Source of the DNA: G963701675 sp963701675
GTDB taxonomy: Bacteria; Planctomycetota; Planctomycetia; Gemmatales; Gemmataceae
Assembly (NCBI GenBank): GCA_963701675.1
Contig: OY969623.1
Span: forward strand, 3,596,001-3,660,000
DNA length: 64,000 nucleotides
Direction of reading: 5' to 3'
Positions 10,856 to 20,484 of this stretch are shown here, piece by piece. The notes below the pieces were generated by a model that ran no database searches, was not told the DNA's origin, and worked only from the letters and a program-made list of their open reading frames with translations. The first letter of the stretch is position 1, and every line of letters starts with the position of its first letter. The position numbers and the translations under genes are program-made.

Positions 10856-12238
10856 TTAGGACAATGATTCCAAATCGGCGGTCGCGAGGATCAGGGCGAG
10901 ATCGGGTCCGGGACGATGCGAAGGCGGTGTCACCGGCGGTATCGGTGTGGCTTGCACCTCGAACGCCCCAATATCAATCGTGCCGTTCACAATCCGCGGA
11001 AAGCCGGGGCCGCGTTGGTCCCAATCCGGCGGGTCAACGATGTTCGGGTCACCCGCGTCGATGGCGGGGCTGCCGGGAAGCAGAGCATGCGTTGACGTCG
11101 GTCCGCCGTTGTCCGCGAGTGAGCCGAGCAAGGGATCGACGTCTAGAAGATCGGTTGGGTCGTAGCCGCTGCCGCCCTCGCTGTTGCCGAACAAATTGTA
11201 CCTGGAACCTGTTAACGCATCTTTCAAGTCAAACGATGTGTTTCCGGCAACGATCGAGTGTCCCATGAACACGTCTGAATCTTTGACGCGTACACCGCCG
11301 GCCGTATTTCCCGTGATGGTACTATGGCTGATGTACGCGAGGGCCTGCGTTGCGTAGTCGATAATCGCCACGCCTTCCGCGTCGGTGTTGCCCGAAACGG
11401 TGCTGTTGTGGATCACCAGATGCCCTCCCAGCGCGAAAATGCCCGCTCCTCCCGGCGGACAGAAAACGTCGTCGTTAGTCTCGGCGCGGTTTCCGGAGAC
11501 CGTGGAGGCGTAAATCCACGTCGCTCCTGTGGAATAGTTGAAGATTCCGCCTCCCAACACGGCCTCGGCGAGTGCATTACATGGGGCGGACGCGGCATTG
11601 CCGGAGATGGTTGAATCGATAACCGTTAGTGTGCCGGAATTATAAATGCCGCCCCCGAAAACCCACGCACCGGCAAGCCCGCTCGACACGGAGAATGCCG
11701 CGTTGTTTCGAATCGTGCTTTTGAGAACGGTGAGCGTACCCGCATTGGCGATGCCGCCTCCGTAAGCGTCATACCGGTCGTTCCACACGCCGTTGTTTTC
11801 GACAACCACGCCATCCAGCGTCAACGTGCCGCCGTTGAATATCGCACCGCCCACCAACGGCGTACCCGAATTGCCTTTGATCAACCCATCGGCGATGGTC
11901 AGACCGCTCATACCCACCGTCCCGCCATTGGTGAAGATGCGGTAATCCCCACCGGTGCTCCTCCGCACCGTGAGCAACCCGGCTCCTGGCCCTTGGATGT
12001 CAATGTCTGACGATAAATCAGGGAGCGCCCCGGACAGGTTGATCATCCCCGTCACCGTGAAATCAATCGCGTCGGGCCCCGGTTCGGCGTTGACCTTGTT
12101 GATGCAGTAGCGCAAGTCACCGCGGAAGCCTTTGCCGATGCCTTGATCTGTGAGGCGCGTGACGTGGCAGGTGGACATCAGGGTGCGGTCTTCGAGTGGT
12201 TCGACGCGAGGGCGAGCTTTCGATGTTCGTGAACGCAT
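10856..12238 (-). CDS. Choice-of-anchor-Q secreted beta-helix protein
   Basis: 460 residues. N-terminal motif VEPLEDRTLMSTCHVTRL, then FRGDLRYCINKVNAEPG and DFTVTGMINLS, the conserved entry domain of this family. The centre is rich in GGGIYNSGTLTVIDSTISGN-like rungs, typical of a right-handed parallel beta-helix. The C-terminus has LADNGGPTSTHALLPGSPAI, DQRGPGFPRIVNGTIDIGAF and ends ALILATADLESLS. The start at 12238 is preferred over an ATG six codons upstream because GGAGAG sits about 7 nt before it. Family membership suggests an exported, envelope- or surface-associated protein; no catalytic residues are evident. It lies 21 bp after the paralog at 12260. Confidence 0.87.
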   Translation of the reverse strand: MRSRTSKARPRVEPLEDRTLMSTCHVTRLTDQGIGKGFRGDLRYCINKVNAEPGPDAIDFTVTGMINLSGALPDLSSDIDIQGPGAGLLTVRRSTGGDYRIFTNGGTVGMSGLTIADGLIKGNSGTPLVGGAIFNGGTLTLDGVVVENNGVWNDRYDAYGGGIANAGTLTVLKSTIRNNAAFSVSSGLAGAWVFGGGIYNSGTLTVIDSTISGNAASAPCNALAEAVLGGGIFNYSTGATWIYASTVSGNRAETNDDVFCPPGGAGIFALGGHLVIHNSTVSGNTDAEGVAIIDYATQALAYISHSTITGNTAGGVRVKDSDVFMGHSIVAGNTSFDLKDALTGSRYNLFGNSEGGSGYDPTDLLDVDPLLGSLADNGGPTSTHALLPGSPAIDAGDPNIVDPPDWDQRGPGFPRIVNGTIDIGAFEVQATPIPPVTPPSHRPGPDLALILATADLESLS

Positions 12239-12259
12239 GTGACAACTCTCCATCAAGCG

Positions 12260-13712
12260 TTAACTCAGCGAATCCAAATCCGCCGTTGCCAGGATCAGGG
12301 CAAGAATGTCAGGACGAAGCGAAGGTCGTGCGGGCGGCGGTATCGGGCTCGATTGCACCTCCAACGCCCCGATGTCAATCGTGCCGTTTACGATCCGTGG
12401 AAATCCGGATCCGCGTTGGTCGAACTCCGGCGCGTCGGTGTTGTCGCCGGCGTCAATCGCTGGGCTGTCTGGGAGGAGGGCCATCGTCAACGTTGGGCCG
12501 CCGTTGTCGGCGAGAGGACCGAGCATGGGGTCCACGTCGAGCAAGTCAGTTAGTGTGTAGCCGCTGCCGCCGTGAGAGTTCTCGATCAGATTGAAGCCGC
12601 TGGCAGTCAGTATCCCAGCCAGGTCCGGGGCGACTCCTGCCGAATTCCCAGCGACAATGGTATTTCGTAATTCCGCGAAGGGGGGAGCGTCAGTGTCAAA
12701 AGCCGGGGTTAGGTAAACTCCGCCGCCCCGGCCGCCATTGCTATCGACCGCCGAGTTCTGGCTAATGGTACTATTAGTTACCGTTAGATAGACACTCGGG
12801 TAGCCGTAGTTGTATATGCCGCCCCCAGTGCCTTCGAGAACCTTGCCCGGACCCATCTGGGCAACGGAATTATGAGCGATCGTACTGTTTTGTATGACAG
12901 CAACGCCGAGGTTTGCTACACCACCTCCGCTGGCGATTACGGTCCCATCGGGATTGAAACTTTCAAGTTCGACGGAGTTATTCGAGATGATGCTGCTGTG
13001 AACCAACAAGGTTGCAGAAGGAGCATTATAGATCCCGCCGCCGCGGCCAAAGCCGAAGTCATCAGGCACCGTTGACTCGGCCGAATTCGCCATAATTGTG
13101 CAGCGGACCATCATTAGCGAGCCTCGATTGTAAATCCCACCGCCGGACCCCAGCTCCGGGTCAAGAAAAAAGTCGGAGTGTGCGCGCGCCGAGTTTTCTG
13201 CAATAGTGCTGTCTCTAAGGGTGAGGGAACCCTCGTTGTAAATGGCACAGCGTTCCCTTGTTCCACACCGCCCCACCGACCGCCGTAATGTTGGAGCCAG
13301 TGGGGATGCTTTCGCCGTTGGTCAAGGTAAGGCCAGAGATCTCGGCAATACCGGAGGATACCGTGACCAAGCGGTGTTGCGCAGACGAGTCTCGCTGAAT
13401 TGTAAGAAGGCTTGCTCCCGGACCGATTATCTTCAGCTCTCCAATGAGGTTTGGTAGCTCTGTCTTAAGATTAATCGTTCCGTTCACTATGAAATCAATC
13501 GTATCTGCCCCCGGCTCGGCGTTGACCTTGTTGATGCAGTAACGTAGGTCGCCGCGGAAGCCTTTGCCGACGCCGCTGTCGCTAAGGCGGGTGACGTGGC
13601 AGGTGGACAGCAGCTGACGATCTTCAAGCGGCTCAAGGGTGGGTGGTCCGGCTGTGCTACGTTTGGTTCCTTGGCGATAAGTGCTTGTGGGAACACGATT
13701 TATCCATGCCAT
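12260..13712 (-). pseudogene. Choice-of-anchor-Q beta-helix protein, frameshifted
   Basis: First gene of the minus-strand block. The ATG at 13712 follows GGAGGGTGATCG. The N-terminus has LEPLEDRQLLSTCHVTRLSD and FRGDLRYCINKVNAEPG. At about 13248-13262 the frame changes: the upstream frame reads VGGAVWNKGTLCHLQ and soon stops, while the downstream frame resumes at AIYNEGSLTLRDSTIAENSA and runs to a normal C-terminus (DNTDAPEFDQRGSGFPRIVN, ending ILATADLDSLS). The join fuses the start of one GG(A/G)-(I/V)-(Y/W)N rung to the middle of another, so deletion of part of a rung is as likely as loss of one base. The gene is close to its neighbour at 10856, suggesting tandem duplication. Confidence 0.8.
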
Positions 13713-14452
13713 CGATCACCCTCCTTCGAAGTACGACGCTGACCGGATGGAGGCGCACGCCGAACGTGTGCGCGAGTCCCTACTACTAAAGGGTGATTTG
13801 GAGCCAAAACCGGACGCGCGGTTTGGGAAATTCTTCGATTTTCTCGAAAATGATCGTGGAATGAGTCATCGCGTCGAGGGGGTAATCGTCTCCCGACAGC
13901 AATGTCGCCGACGTTTCAGTGATTGGTCCTGTAGCGTTGTGATCGTCACCGGGCAGCGGCGCGACGCTGGACCGCCTACACCTTGTGTGCCACATGCATT
14001 CTCGCGGACGTGCCACTGGTGCCTATACACACAACTTCGCCCAGAAGCGACGCAGCCGAAAGCGAACTGACGTCTTCGGTTAGAACCCAGGAACGGAAGC
14101 CGATCTTTTCCCCCGTCCAGCTTGCCGAGCGCGCGTTGCACCGCGATCGATATCGACTCTTAATGGACAAATCATCGTTAGATAACGTTTGTTTTGCGGT
14201 CGAGCGGATGGTACCATGCCGGGCTGGGACTCTTTTTCACCCTTAGGCCAAGGGAGGCCGTAATGTCCCGACTCGCACATGCCTCGCTGACGCTTGTCTC
14301 TTCGAGCACTTCAAAGACCGCACCCGATTATTCACCAGCCACCAGGCGCGGCCGACCGACAAAGGATCGGGCAGGCCGAGAACGCGCGGAAGCCGGGACG
14401 TTCTTGTCAACAAAGTGATTGAGGTTTGGAATCCAATCCTCCGGAGATTGCG
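13713..14452. other. Divergent intergenic region between blocks A and B
   Basis: 740 bp separating a minus-strand block from a plus-strand block, so promoters for both should lie here. I see no convincing gene. The left third contains a block duplicated upstream of the truncated anchor-Q gene at 54979. The right end supplies CCGGAG before the ATG at 14453. Short open frames exist in several phases but none resembles a known protein. Confidence 0.6.
13774..13880 (-). repeat. Duplicated upstream block, copy 1
   Basis: About 105 bp that recurs at 55028-55136. About 40 bp in the centre (starting at ctactactaaagggtgattt) are identical, followed by a diverged but recognisable flank with an interrupted inverted repeat (CGATTTT ... 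AAAATGATCG). Both copies lie roughly 50-170 bp upstream of an anchor-Q start codon in the same orientation. This suggests a shared promoter or leader that was copied with the gene. Confidence 0.7.
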
Positions 14453-16180
14453 ATGAAAAGGTATGAATCTGCGTCGCCGTTATTAGAGATCCTTGAAGCC
14501 CGTACCTTGCTGGCGACGTGCAACGTCACGCGGCTAGCGGACACCGGCGTCGGCATGGGGTTTCGCGGCGATCTTCGCTACTGCATCAACAAGACGAACA
14601 CGACGCCCGGGCAGCACCTCATCGAATTCCGTGTCACCGGGACGATCAACCTGCAAAGCGTCTTGCCGAATATCAACGACGACCTCGTGATTTTCGGGCC
14701 GGGAGTGAATGATCTCACGGTGCGACGCGACACCGGCGGTAGTTACCGAGTTTTCACCGTGAACGACGGCGTCGCGGCGGAGATTTACAATCTGACTGTT
14801 ACGAATGGGACGGGCGGCATTCTGAACCTTGGAGCATTGACGATCGCGTTCGCCGCGGTGGTGAACAACAACAATACCCTCGTGGATGGCGGGGGCATCA
14901 CCAACGTCGGCACGCTGGCCGCGAGTCAGGTTGAGATCACCGGCAACACGACGACGATAAGTTCCGGCGCCAAGGGTGGCGGCATCTTCAACGTCGGGGG
15001 CGCCACGGCGAATATCAGCTTCGCCACCATAACAGGCAACACCGCGGCGAATACAAACTATAGCGGCACCGGTGGCAGCGGCGGCGGCATCTTCAATCAA
15101 GGCGACATGGTGGTCGAGTTCAGTACGATCTCAAATAACGCGAGCACTTGCAAAAGTGACCAAAACGTTTGTGCCCCGAAGGGCGGCGGCGTTGCCAATT
15201 TCGGTTCCTTCACACTGAAATACAGCACGGTGGACGGGAACACCACCAGCGCCCAGCATCCGGCCCAGGATAATGCCTACGGCGGCGGGCTCTACAACAA
15301 TGCCGCAGTGACGGTCGACAGCAGCACGATTTCCAACAATACGGTCGGCGGCATGCAAAGCGGGCATGTTTTCGGCGGCGGAATCGCCGCGGCGCCGGGA
15401 AGCACTTCAACGGTCATCAATAGTACGATCGCCAATAATCATTCGCCGGCCTTTCAGGATTGCCTGGGCGGCGGGATATCCGTCGACGCCGCCACCGTAA
15501 ACATCCACAACAGCACCATCGTCGGCAACACGTGCTTTACCGAGAAATTCGCGGCCAACGGCGGCGGCATCGGCATGAAGGGCTCGTCGAGCGTGACCAT
15601 CCGAAACAGCATTCTCGTTGGCAACTTCGCGGAAACGGGCGGACCGGAGGTGCATGGTATTCTCCTCAGCTCGGGCTTCAATATCTTCGGCGATCCCAGC
15701 GGCGGGTCGGGATATGATTCAACCGATCAACTTTTTGTCGACCCCATGCTCGGGCCGTTAGCGGACAACGGCGGACCGACGCTAACGTTTGCACTCCAAC
15801 CGGGCAGTCCCGCGATTGACGCCGGCGATAACACCAACGCGCCGGCCTTCGACCAACGCGGCACGGGGTTCCCGCGCGTCGTAAACGGCACCATCGATAT
15901 TGGATCATTCGAGGTGCAAACGACCGCGGCAGCCGGACGCGCGTCAGAAGCTCGGCCCTTGGCCCTTCCTGCGATCACGCATTTCATTCCGCGTCCGCAA
16001 GCCGCGGCCCGAAAGCCTGACGAAGCAACGCAATACTCGGTCAATCTCGCAAACACTGAGGGAGCCGGCTCGATTGTCGAAGAATCTCGCGCCAATCGCC
16101 GTGCCACGCCTGGAGACTATCATCCGATACGTCCCGCGCTGGTCGATGATCCGATACTTTTCATTTGTTTTCCGGTCTGA
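14453..16180 (+). CDS. Choice-of-anchor-Q beta-helix protein, unit 1
   Basis: 575 residues. The N-terminus has LEILEARTLLATCNVTRLAD and GFRGDLRYCINKTNTTPG, then LPNINDDLVIFGPGVNDLTV. The centre has beta-helix rungs (GGGIFNVGG, STISNN) including a TCKSDQNVC...GQHPAQD insert that is shared only with the paralogs at 18719 and 23024. The C-terminal anchor-Q module (SPAIDAGDNTNAPAFDQRG, VNGTIDIGSFEVQ) is followed by a 90-residue tail ending DDPILFICFPV, shared with the 18719 gene. The ATG at 14453 is chosen for CCGGAG 6 nt upstream. It opens an eight-gene plus-strand series and is followed after 29 bp by an SBBP-repeat gene, the pairing that recurs twice more. Confidence 0.87.
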   Translation: MKRYESASPLLEILEARTLLATCNVTRLADTGVGMGFRGDLRYCINKTNTTPGQHLIEFRVTGTINLQSVLPNINDDLVIFGPGVNDLTVRRDTGGSYRVFTVNDGVAAEIYNLTVTNGTGGILNLGALTIAFAAVVNNNNTLVDGGGITNVGTLAASQVEITGNTTTISSGAKGGGIFNVGGATANISFATITGNTAANTNYSGTGGSGGGIFNQGDMVVEFSTISNNASTCKSDQNVCAPKGGGVANFGSFTLKYSTVDGNTTSAQHPAQDNAYGGGLYNNAAVTVDSSTISNNTVGGMQSGHVFGGGIAAAPGSTSTVINSTIANNHSPAFQDCLGGGISVDAATVNIHNSTIVGNTCFTEKFAANGGGIGMKGSSSVTIRNSILVGNFAETGGPEVHGILLSSGFNIFGDPSGGSGYDSTDQLFVDPMLGPLADNGGPTLTFALQPGSPAIDAGDNTNAPAFDQRGTGFPRVVNGTIDIGSFEVQTTAAAGRASEARPLALPAITHFIPRPQAAARKPDEATQYSVNLANTEGAGSIVEESRANRRATPGDYHPIRPALVDDPILFICFPV

Positions 16181-16209
16181 AATCTGCGATGCTCTGGATC
16201 GGAGGAGCC

Positions 16210-18706
16210 ATGTCCAATCATCCCCACATCCGAAGTATCGCATCCCGGCAATTTCCGAGATTGGAACGATTGGAAAGGCGACTGCCGCCTGGCGATGCAC
16301 TGCTCGGCTTGCTCGCCGTTTGGCCCAACTCAACCCCGGTGATCGAAGCCGAGTACGCGACCGTCGAAAAACCTGATTTCGAAATAGAAGAAACGGTAAC
16401 CGACACGGTCTCCGACGCCGAGATGTCGGTGATCAGGTCCGAGGTGTCGGTACCTCGACCGGAGATCCGCCGCGCCGACAACAACTCAGCGCTTGCCCCC
16501 CAAGACCCCATTTATGGTTTCGCGCACACAAGCAATGCAATTACACATGTCTCAAATCCCTTGCGGATCGAGCAGTCGGTTGGCGCGGAGCTCGGCGGGC
16601 TAACGCCCGCTGTTCAGGGGATGACGAACCCGTCGCTTGCGCGCGGGCCGGCTTTCCCTCTCGTTTTGAAGGCGAACTGGCCGCTGTTGCAATTCCCCGA
16701 GATCACGACCGCAGCGCAGTCCATTCAGCGCAACGGTACGGCGCGTTGCCCCTCACCTTCGAGGAAAATGTCGGGCAATTGGACGCACGTGTCGACTTCT
16801 TAGCTCGTGGCGCTGGGTATACGGCGTTTCTCACGCCCACGGGAGCGCTGTTCTCCTTGCAGAATTCAGAATTCAGAAGTCAGAATTCAGAATCGAACAC
16901 CGGTGTCGCGCTGCACATGGATATCGTGGGCGCGAACCCCGCGACCCGAGCGGCGGGCGTTAGCCCGCTGAGCGGCAAGGTCAATTACTTCATCGGCAAC
17001 GATCTGTCGCAATGGCGTACCAATATCGCGACGTACGGTCGGGTGGAGTATGACGATGTCTATGCCGGCATCGACCTCGTTTATTACGGCAAGGATCAAC
17101 AACTCGAGTACGATTTCGTCGTATCGGCCGGCGCCGATCCCAATGTCATTCAGTTGAACTTCGCCGGCGCCGATGGGGCCGAAATTGACGACCGCGGCAA
17201 CCTGGTCTTGCACACCGCGGCCGGCGATTTCGTGCAGCAGAAGCCGTACCTTTACCAGGAAGTGAACGGCGTCCGCCAAGAAGTTTCAGGCAGCTTTCTA
17301 CTCGGTACTCAGTACCCAGTACTCAGCAGACAGCACTCGTGACGTTCGATGTCGGCAACTACGACAGCGCTCGGCCGCTCGTGATCGACCCGCTCGTTCT
17401 TGGCTATTCGACGTTCTTAGGCGGCTCCGGTGCGGGTGGAGAACATGGCTACGCAATCGACGTGGACGACGCCGGCCACGCCTACGTTGCCGGCTGGACC
17501 ACGTCGCCCAATTTCCCGGTGACGGCAGGCGCCTTTGACACAACTTTTGGCGGCTACGATGCATTTGTCGCCAAGCTGAACCCACAAGGTAGCGGCTTGG
17601 AGTTTGCCACCTACTTGGGCGGATCGGGTACCGAGTGCTCGTCGGGGAATAACTTCACCGGTTTAGAGCTGGATGTTGCGGGCGATATCTACTTGGCTTG
17701 CGCGACGTCTTCTTTCAACTTCCCGATTACCGACGGTGCATACGATTCGACCTTTGACGACGGCGGCACAGACATGTTCGTCACGAAGCTTAGCGCGGAC
17801 GGCTCGCAATTGATTTACTCTACCTACGTGGGCGGGTCCGCTACCGAGCGATCGTCCAGTTTGGCGATTGACGTGCTTGGGAACGCATACATCACGGGTT
17901 ACAGTAATTCGATCGACTACCCTACGACGCCCGGAGCATACGACCCGACGCCGGATTCGTCTTTTTCGACGTTTTTGACCAAGCTCAATGCGGATGGAAC
18001 GGCTCTCGACTATTCCACATCCACCAACGGAAATCTCGGCGAAGATCGAAGTTTTGTGGCCGTGGACTCCGGCGGCAATGCCTATGTGGCCGGCGGTAAA
18101 GTACGGGTCCTCAAGTTCAACGCTGCCGGAAGCGCACTCGTCTACAACGTCAGTTTGGGAATGAATAATGAAGCCGGCGGGATCGCATTGGACGGCGTCG
18201 GAAACGCATATGTGACCGGAGTGACGTTTGGCAACGTTCCGATAACTCCAGGCGCTTTTGACACGACTTTCAACGGCGCTCGGGATGCATTTGTAACCAA
18301 AATAAACGCGGCCGGCAACTTCGTTCTCTATGGCACTTACTTCGGCGGATCGGGCAATGACTACGGGACGGGGATAGAGTTGGACGCCGCCAAGAACGTT
18401 TACTTGACGGGATACACGTTTTCAAACGACTTGCCCATCACGTCTAATACCTACGATGCGACGAATAATGGGATGGAAGACGTCTTCGTTGCCAAACTCG
18501 AGTTGGAAATCGGCACTGGTCTGATCTATTCGACGTACATCGGCGGTCCAGAGGGAGACCGCGGCTATGCGATCGCCGTGGATAGCGATGGGCGGGCATA
18601 CGTGACGGGGTATGCACTGGCGGGATTCCCGACGACGCAGGGGGCGCTCAAGCGGCGGATGCGCGGAAACTGGGATGCCTTCGTTACCAAACTGGTTGAA
18701 ACATAG
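16210..18706 (+). pseudogene. SBBP-repeat propeller protein, unit 1, two frameshifts
   Basis: Start ATG at 16210 behind GGAGGAG. The N-terminus has LERLERRLPPGDALLG, a third variant of the LEPR-like motif. The frame breaks at about 16737 (one base missing; expected NGYGALPLTFEENVG) and again at about 17320-17341, inside a short repeat of tactcagtac type. Between them lies the conserved module GYTAFLTPTGA...GKVNYFIGND, QWRTNIATYGRVEYDDVYAG and LVLHTAAGDFVQQKPYLYQE. Downstream are seven SBBP repeats (GYSTFLGGSG, AYVAGWTTSPNFPVTAGAFD, FVTKL). With two single-base corrections it would be about 832 residues, matching the intact paralog at 20485. Short palindromes GCGGGC-N4-GCCCGC occur at 16595-16610 and 16953-16968, within the coding frame. 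Confidence 0.82.
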
Positions 18707-18718
18707 GATGAACACGAA

Positions 18719-20455
18719 ATGCACCACAAACGAGCAGCGTCGCCCTGCCTGGAAATCCTCGAAGACCGCATTTTGCTCGCCACGTGCAACGTCACGCGGC
18801 TCGCGGACACCGGTGTCGGCATGGGGTTTCGCGGCGATTTGCGGTACTGCATCACCAAGACCAACAACACGCCCGGCGTGGACGTCATCGAGTTTCGTGT
18901 CGCAGGCACGATCAACTTACAAAGCGTCTTGCCCAACATCAACGACGGCTTGGTCATCTTCGGGCCGGGCGTGAACGACTTGACCGTGCGACGGGACACC
19001 GGCGGCAACTATCGCATCTTCACGGTGAATGACGGGATCACCGCGGAGATTTACAACCTCACGGCCACGAACGGAACCGGCGGCATTCTCAATTTGGGAA
19101 CGTTGACCCTGGGATACTCGGCGGTCATCAATAACGCGAACACGCTGGTGGACGGCGGAGGAATTACGAACGTCGGCTCGCTGACGGTTTTCGAAACGAC
19201 CATTTCCGGTAACAGCGCCACGTTGAGCTGCAACGGCGAGGGCGGCGGCATTTACAATCTCACCGGCGCCACCCTCAACATGGGAAACTCCATCGTTTCC
19301 GGAAACACGGCGGGAAACACGAGTTTCGGTTGCAGTGGTACGAATGTCTCGCAGGGCGGTGGAATCTTCAACGGCGGCACGGCGACGATTGCAACCAGCC
19401 TTATTGAAAACAATTCCGTCACCTGCAAGAGCGACCAAACGAAATGTCAACACCGCGGCGGAGGCATCGTCAATCTGAGCCAAATGACGATTTCCTACAG
19501 CACGATTTCCGGCAATACGGTCAAGGGACAGCACCCGGTTTCCGATGAAGCCTCCGGCGCCGGAATACACAGCAGCGGCACTTTGACGGTTGACAGCAGT
19601 ACGATTTCGTCCAACGTCATCGGGTCGATCCAAACCGGTTTTGTGTTTGGCGGGGGGATCAGTAGTAACGGTACCCTGACAGTCATTAACAGCACGATCG
19701 CGGGAAACACCGGCGACGCAAAACAAGAGTGTCGCGGCGGCGGCATCTACATCAACGGCGGTCCGGCGAACATTCGCCACAGCACGATTGTCGGCAATTT
19801 CTGCGGCGCCGAGAAGTTCGAAAAAGAAGGCGGCGGAATCCACATCGCGGGCAACCCAATCGTGAATCTCCGAAACTCGATCGTGGTCGCGAACCTCGCC
19901 GCCACTTCCGGCCCGGAACTGTTCGGCGTCTTGACTTCCTCCGGCTTCAACATCTTCGGCGACCCCAGCGGTGGGTCGGGTTATGATTCCACCGATCAGC
20001 TATTCGTCGATCCCATGCTTGGGCCATTAGGGGACAACGGCGGACCGACGCACACCTTTGCACTCCTTCCAGGCAGTCCCGCCATCGACGCCGGCGATAA
20101 CACCGGTGCGCCGGCGTTCGATCAACGTGGCGCGGGATTCCCGCGCATCGTCGATGGCACTGTCGATATTGGTTCATTCGAGGTGCAGGCGACCGTCGTG
20201 CCGGGTCGCGAGTCCGAAGCTCGGCTCATGTCCTCGCCACCGATCACGCATTTGGTTCCGCGTCCACAAGCCGTGATTCGAAACGTAAACGAACCAACGC
20301 CATACACAGCTAAACTCCAAAGTACCGCGGAAGTCAGCCCGATTGCCGAACAGCCTGGAGTAAATCATTGTGTCCCGCATGGGGCCTATCGCCTGCCACG
20401 GTCCGCGCCAGCACCGGCCGATGATCCGATACCTTTCGTTTGTTTTCCGGTTTGA
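18719..20455 (+). CDS. Choice-of-anchor-Q beta-helix protein, unit 2
   Basis: 578 residues, a close paralog of the 14453 gene over the whole length: LEILEDRILLATCNVTRLAD, FRGDLRYCITKTNNTPG, the TCKSDQTKC...GQHPVSD insert, FNIFGDPSGGSGYDSTDQLF and the anchor-Q C-terminus (SPAIDAGDNTGAPAFDQRG). The C-terminal tail ends DDPIPFVCFPV as in unit 1. The Shine-Dalgarno is weak (AGGA about 10 nt upstream), so translation may partly depend on the upstream gene, which ends only 12 bp before. The next SBBP gene starts 29 bp downstream. This pair and the previous one look like a tandem duplication of a two-gene cassette. Confidence 0.87.
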   Translation: MHHKRAASPCLEILEDRILLATCNVTRLADTGVGMGFRGDLRYCITKTNNTPGVDVIEFRVAGTINLQSVLPNINDGLVIFGPGVNDLTVRRDTGGNYRIFTVNDGITAEIYNLTATNGTGGILNLGTLTLGYSAVINNANTLVDGGGITNVGSLTVFETTISGNSATLSCNGEGGGIYNLTGATLNMGNSIVSGNTAGNTSFGCSGTNVSQGGGIFNGGTATIATSLIENNSVTCKSDQTKCQHRGGGIVNLSQMTISYSTISGNTVKGQHPVSDEASGAGIHSSGTLTVDSSTISSNVIGSIQTGFVFGGGISSNGTLTVINSTIAGNTGDAKQECRGGGIYINGGPANIRHSTIVGNFCGAEKFEKEGGGIHIAGNPIVNLRNSIVVANLAATSGPELFGVLTSSGFNIFGDPSGGSGYDSTDQLFVDPMLGPLGDNGGPTHTFALLPGSPAIDAGDNTGAPAFDQRGAGFPRIVDGTVDIGSFEVQATVVPGRESEARLMSSPPITHLVPRPQAVIRNVNEPTPYTAKLQSTAEVSPIAEQPGVNHCVPHGAYRLPRSAPAPADDPIPFVCFPV

Positions 20456-20484
20456 AATCTGCGATTCTCATGTTGGGAGGCGCC

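Noticed and set aside
14338..14418. RRGRPTKDRAGRERAE in a plus-strand frame, resembling the start of TetR regulators
   Set aside because: Only about 16 residues match, no helix-turn-helix follows and the frame stops at once. Chance is as likely.
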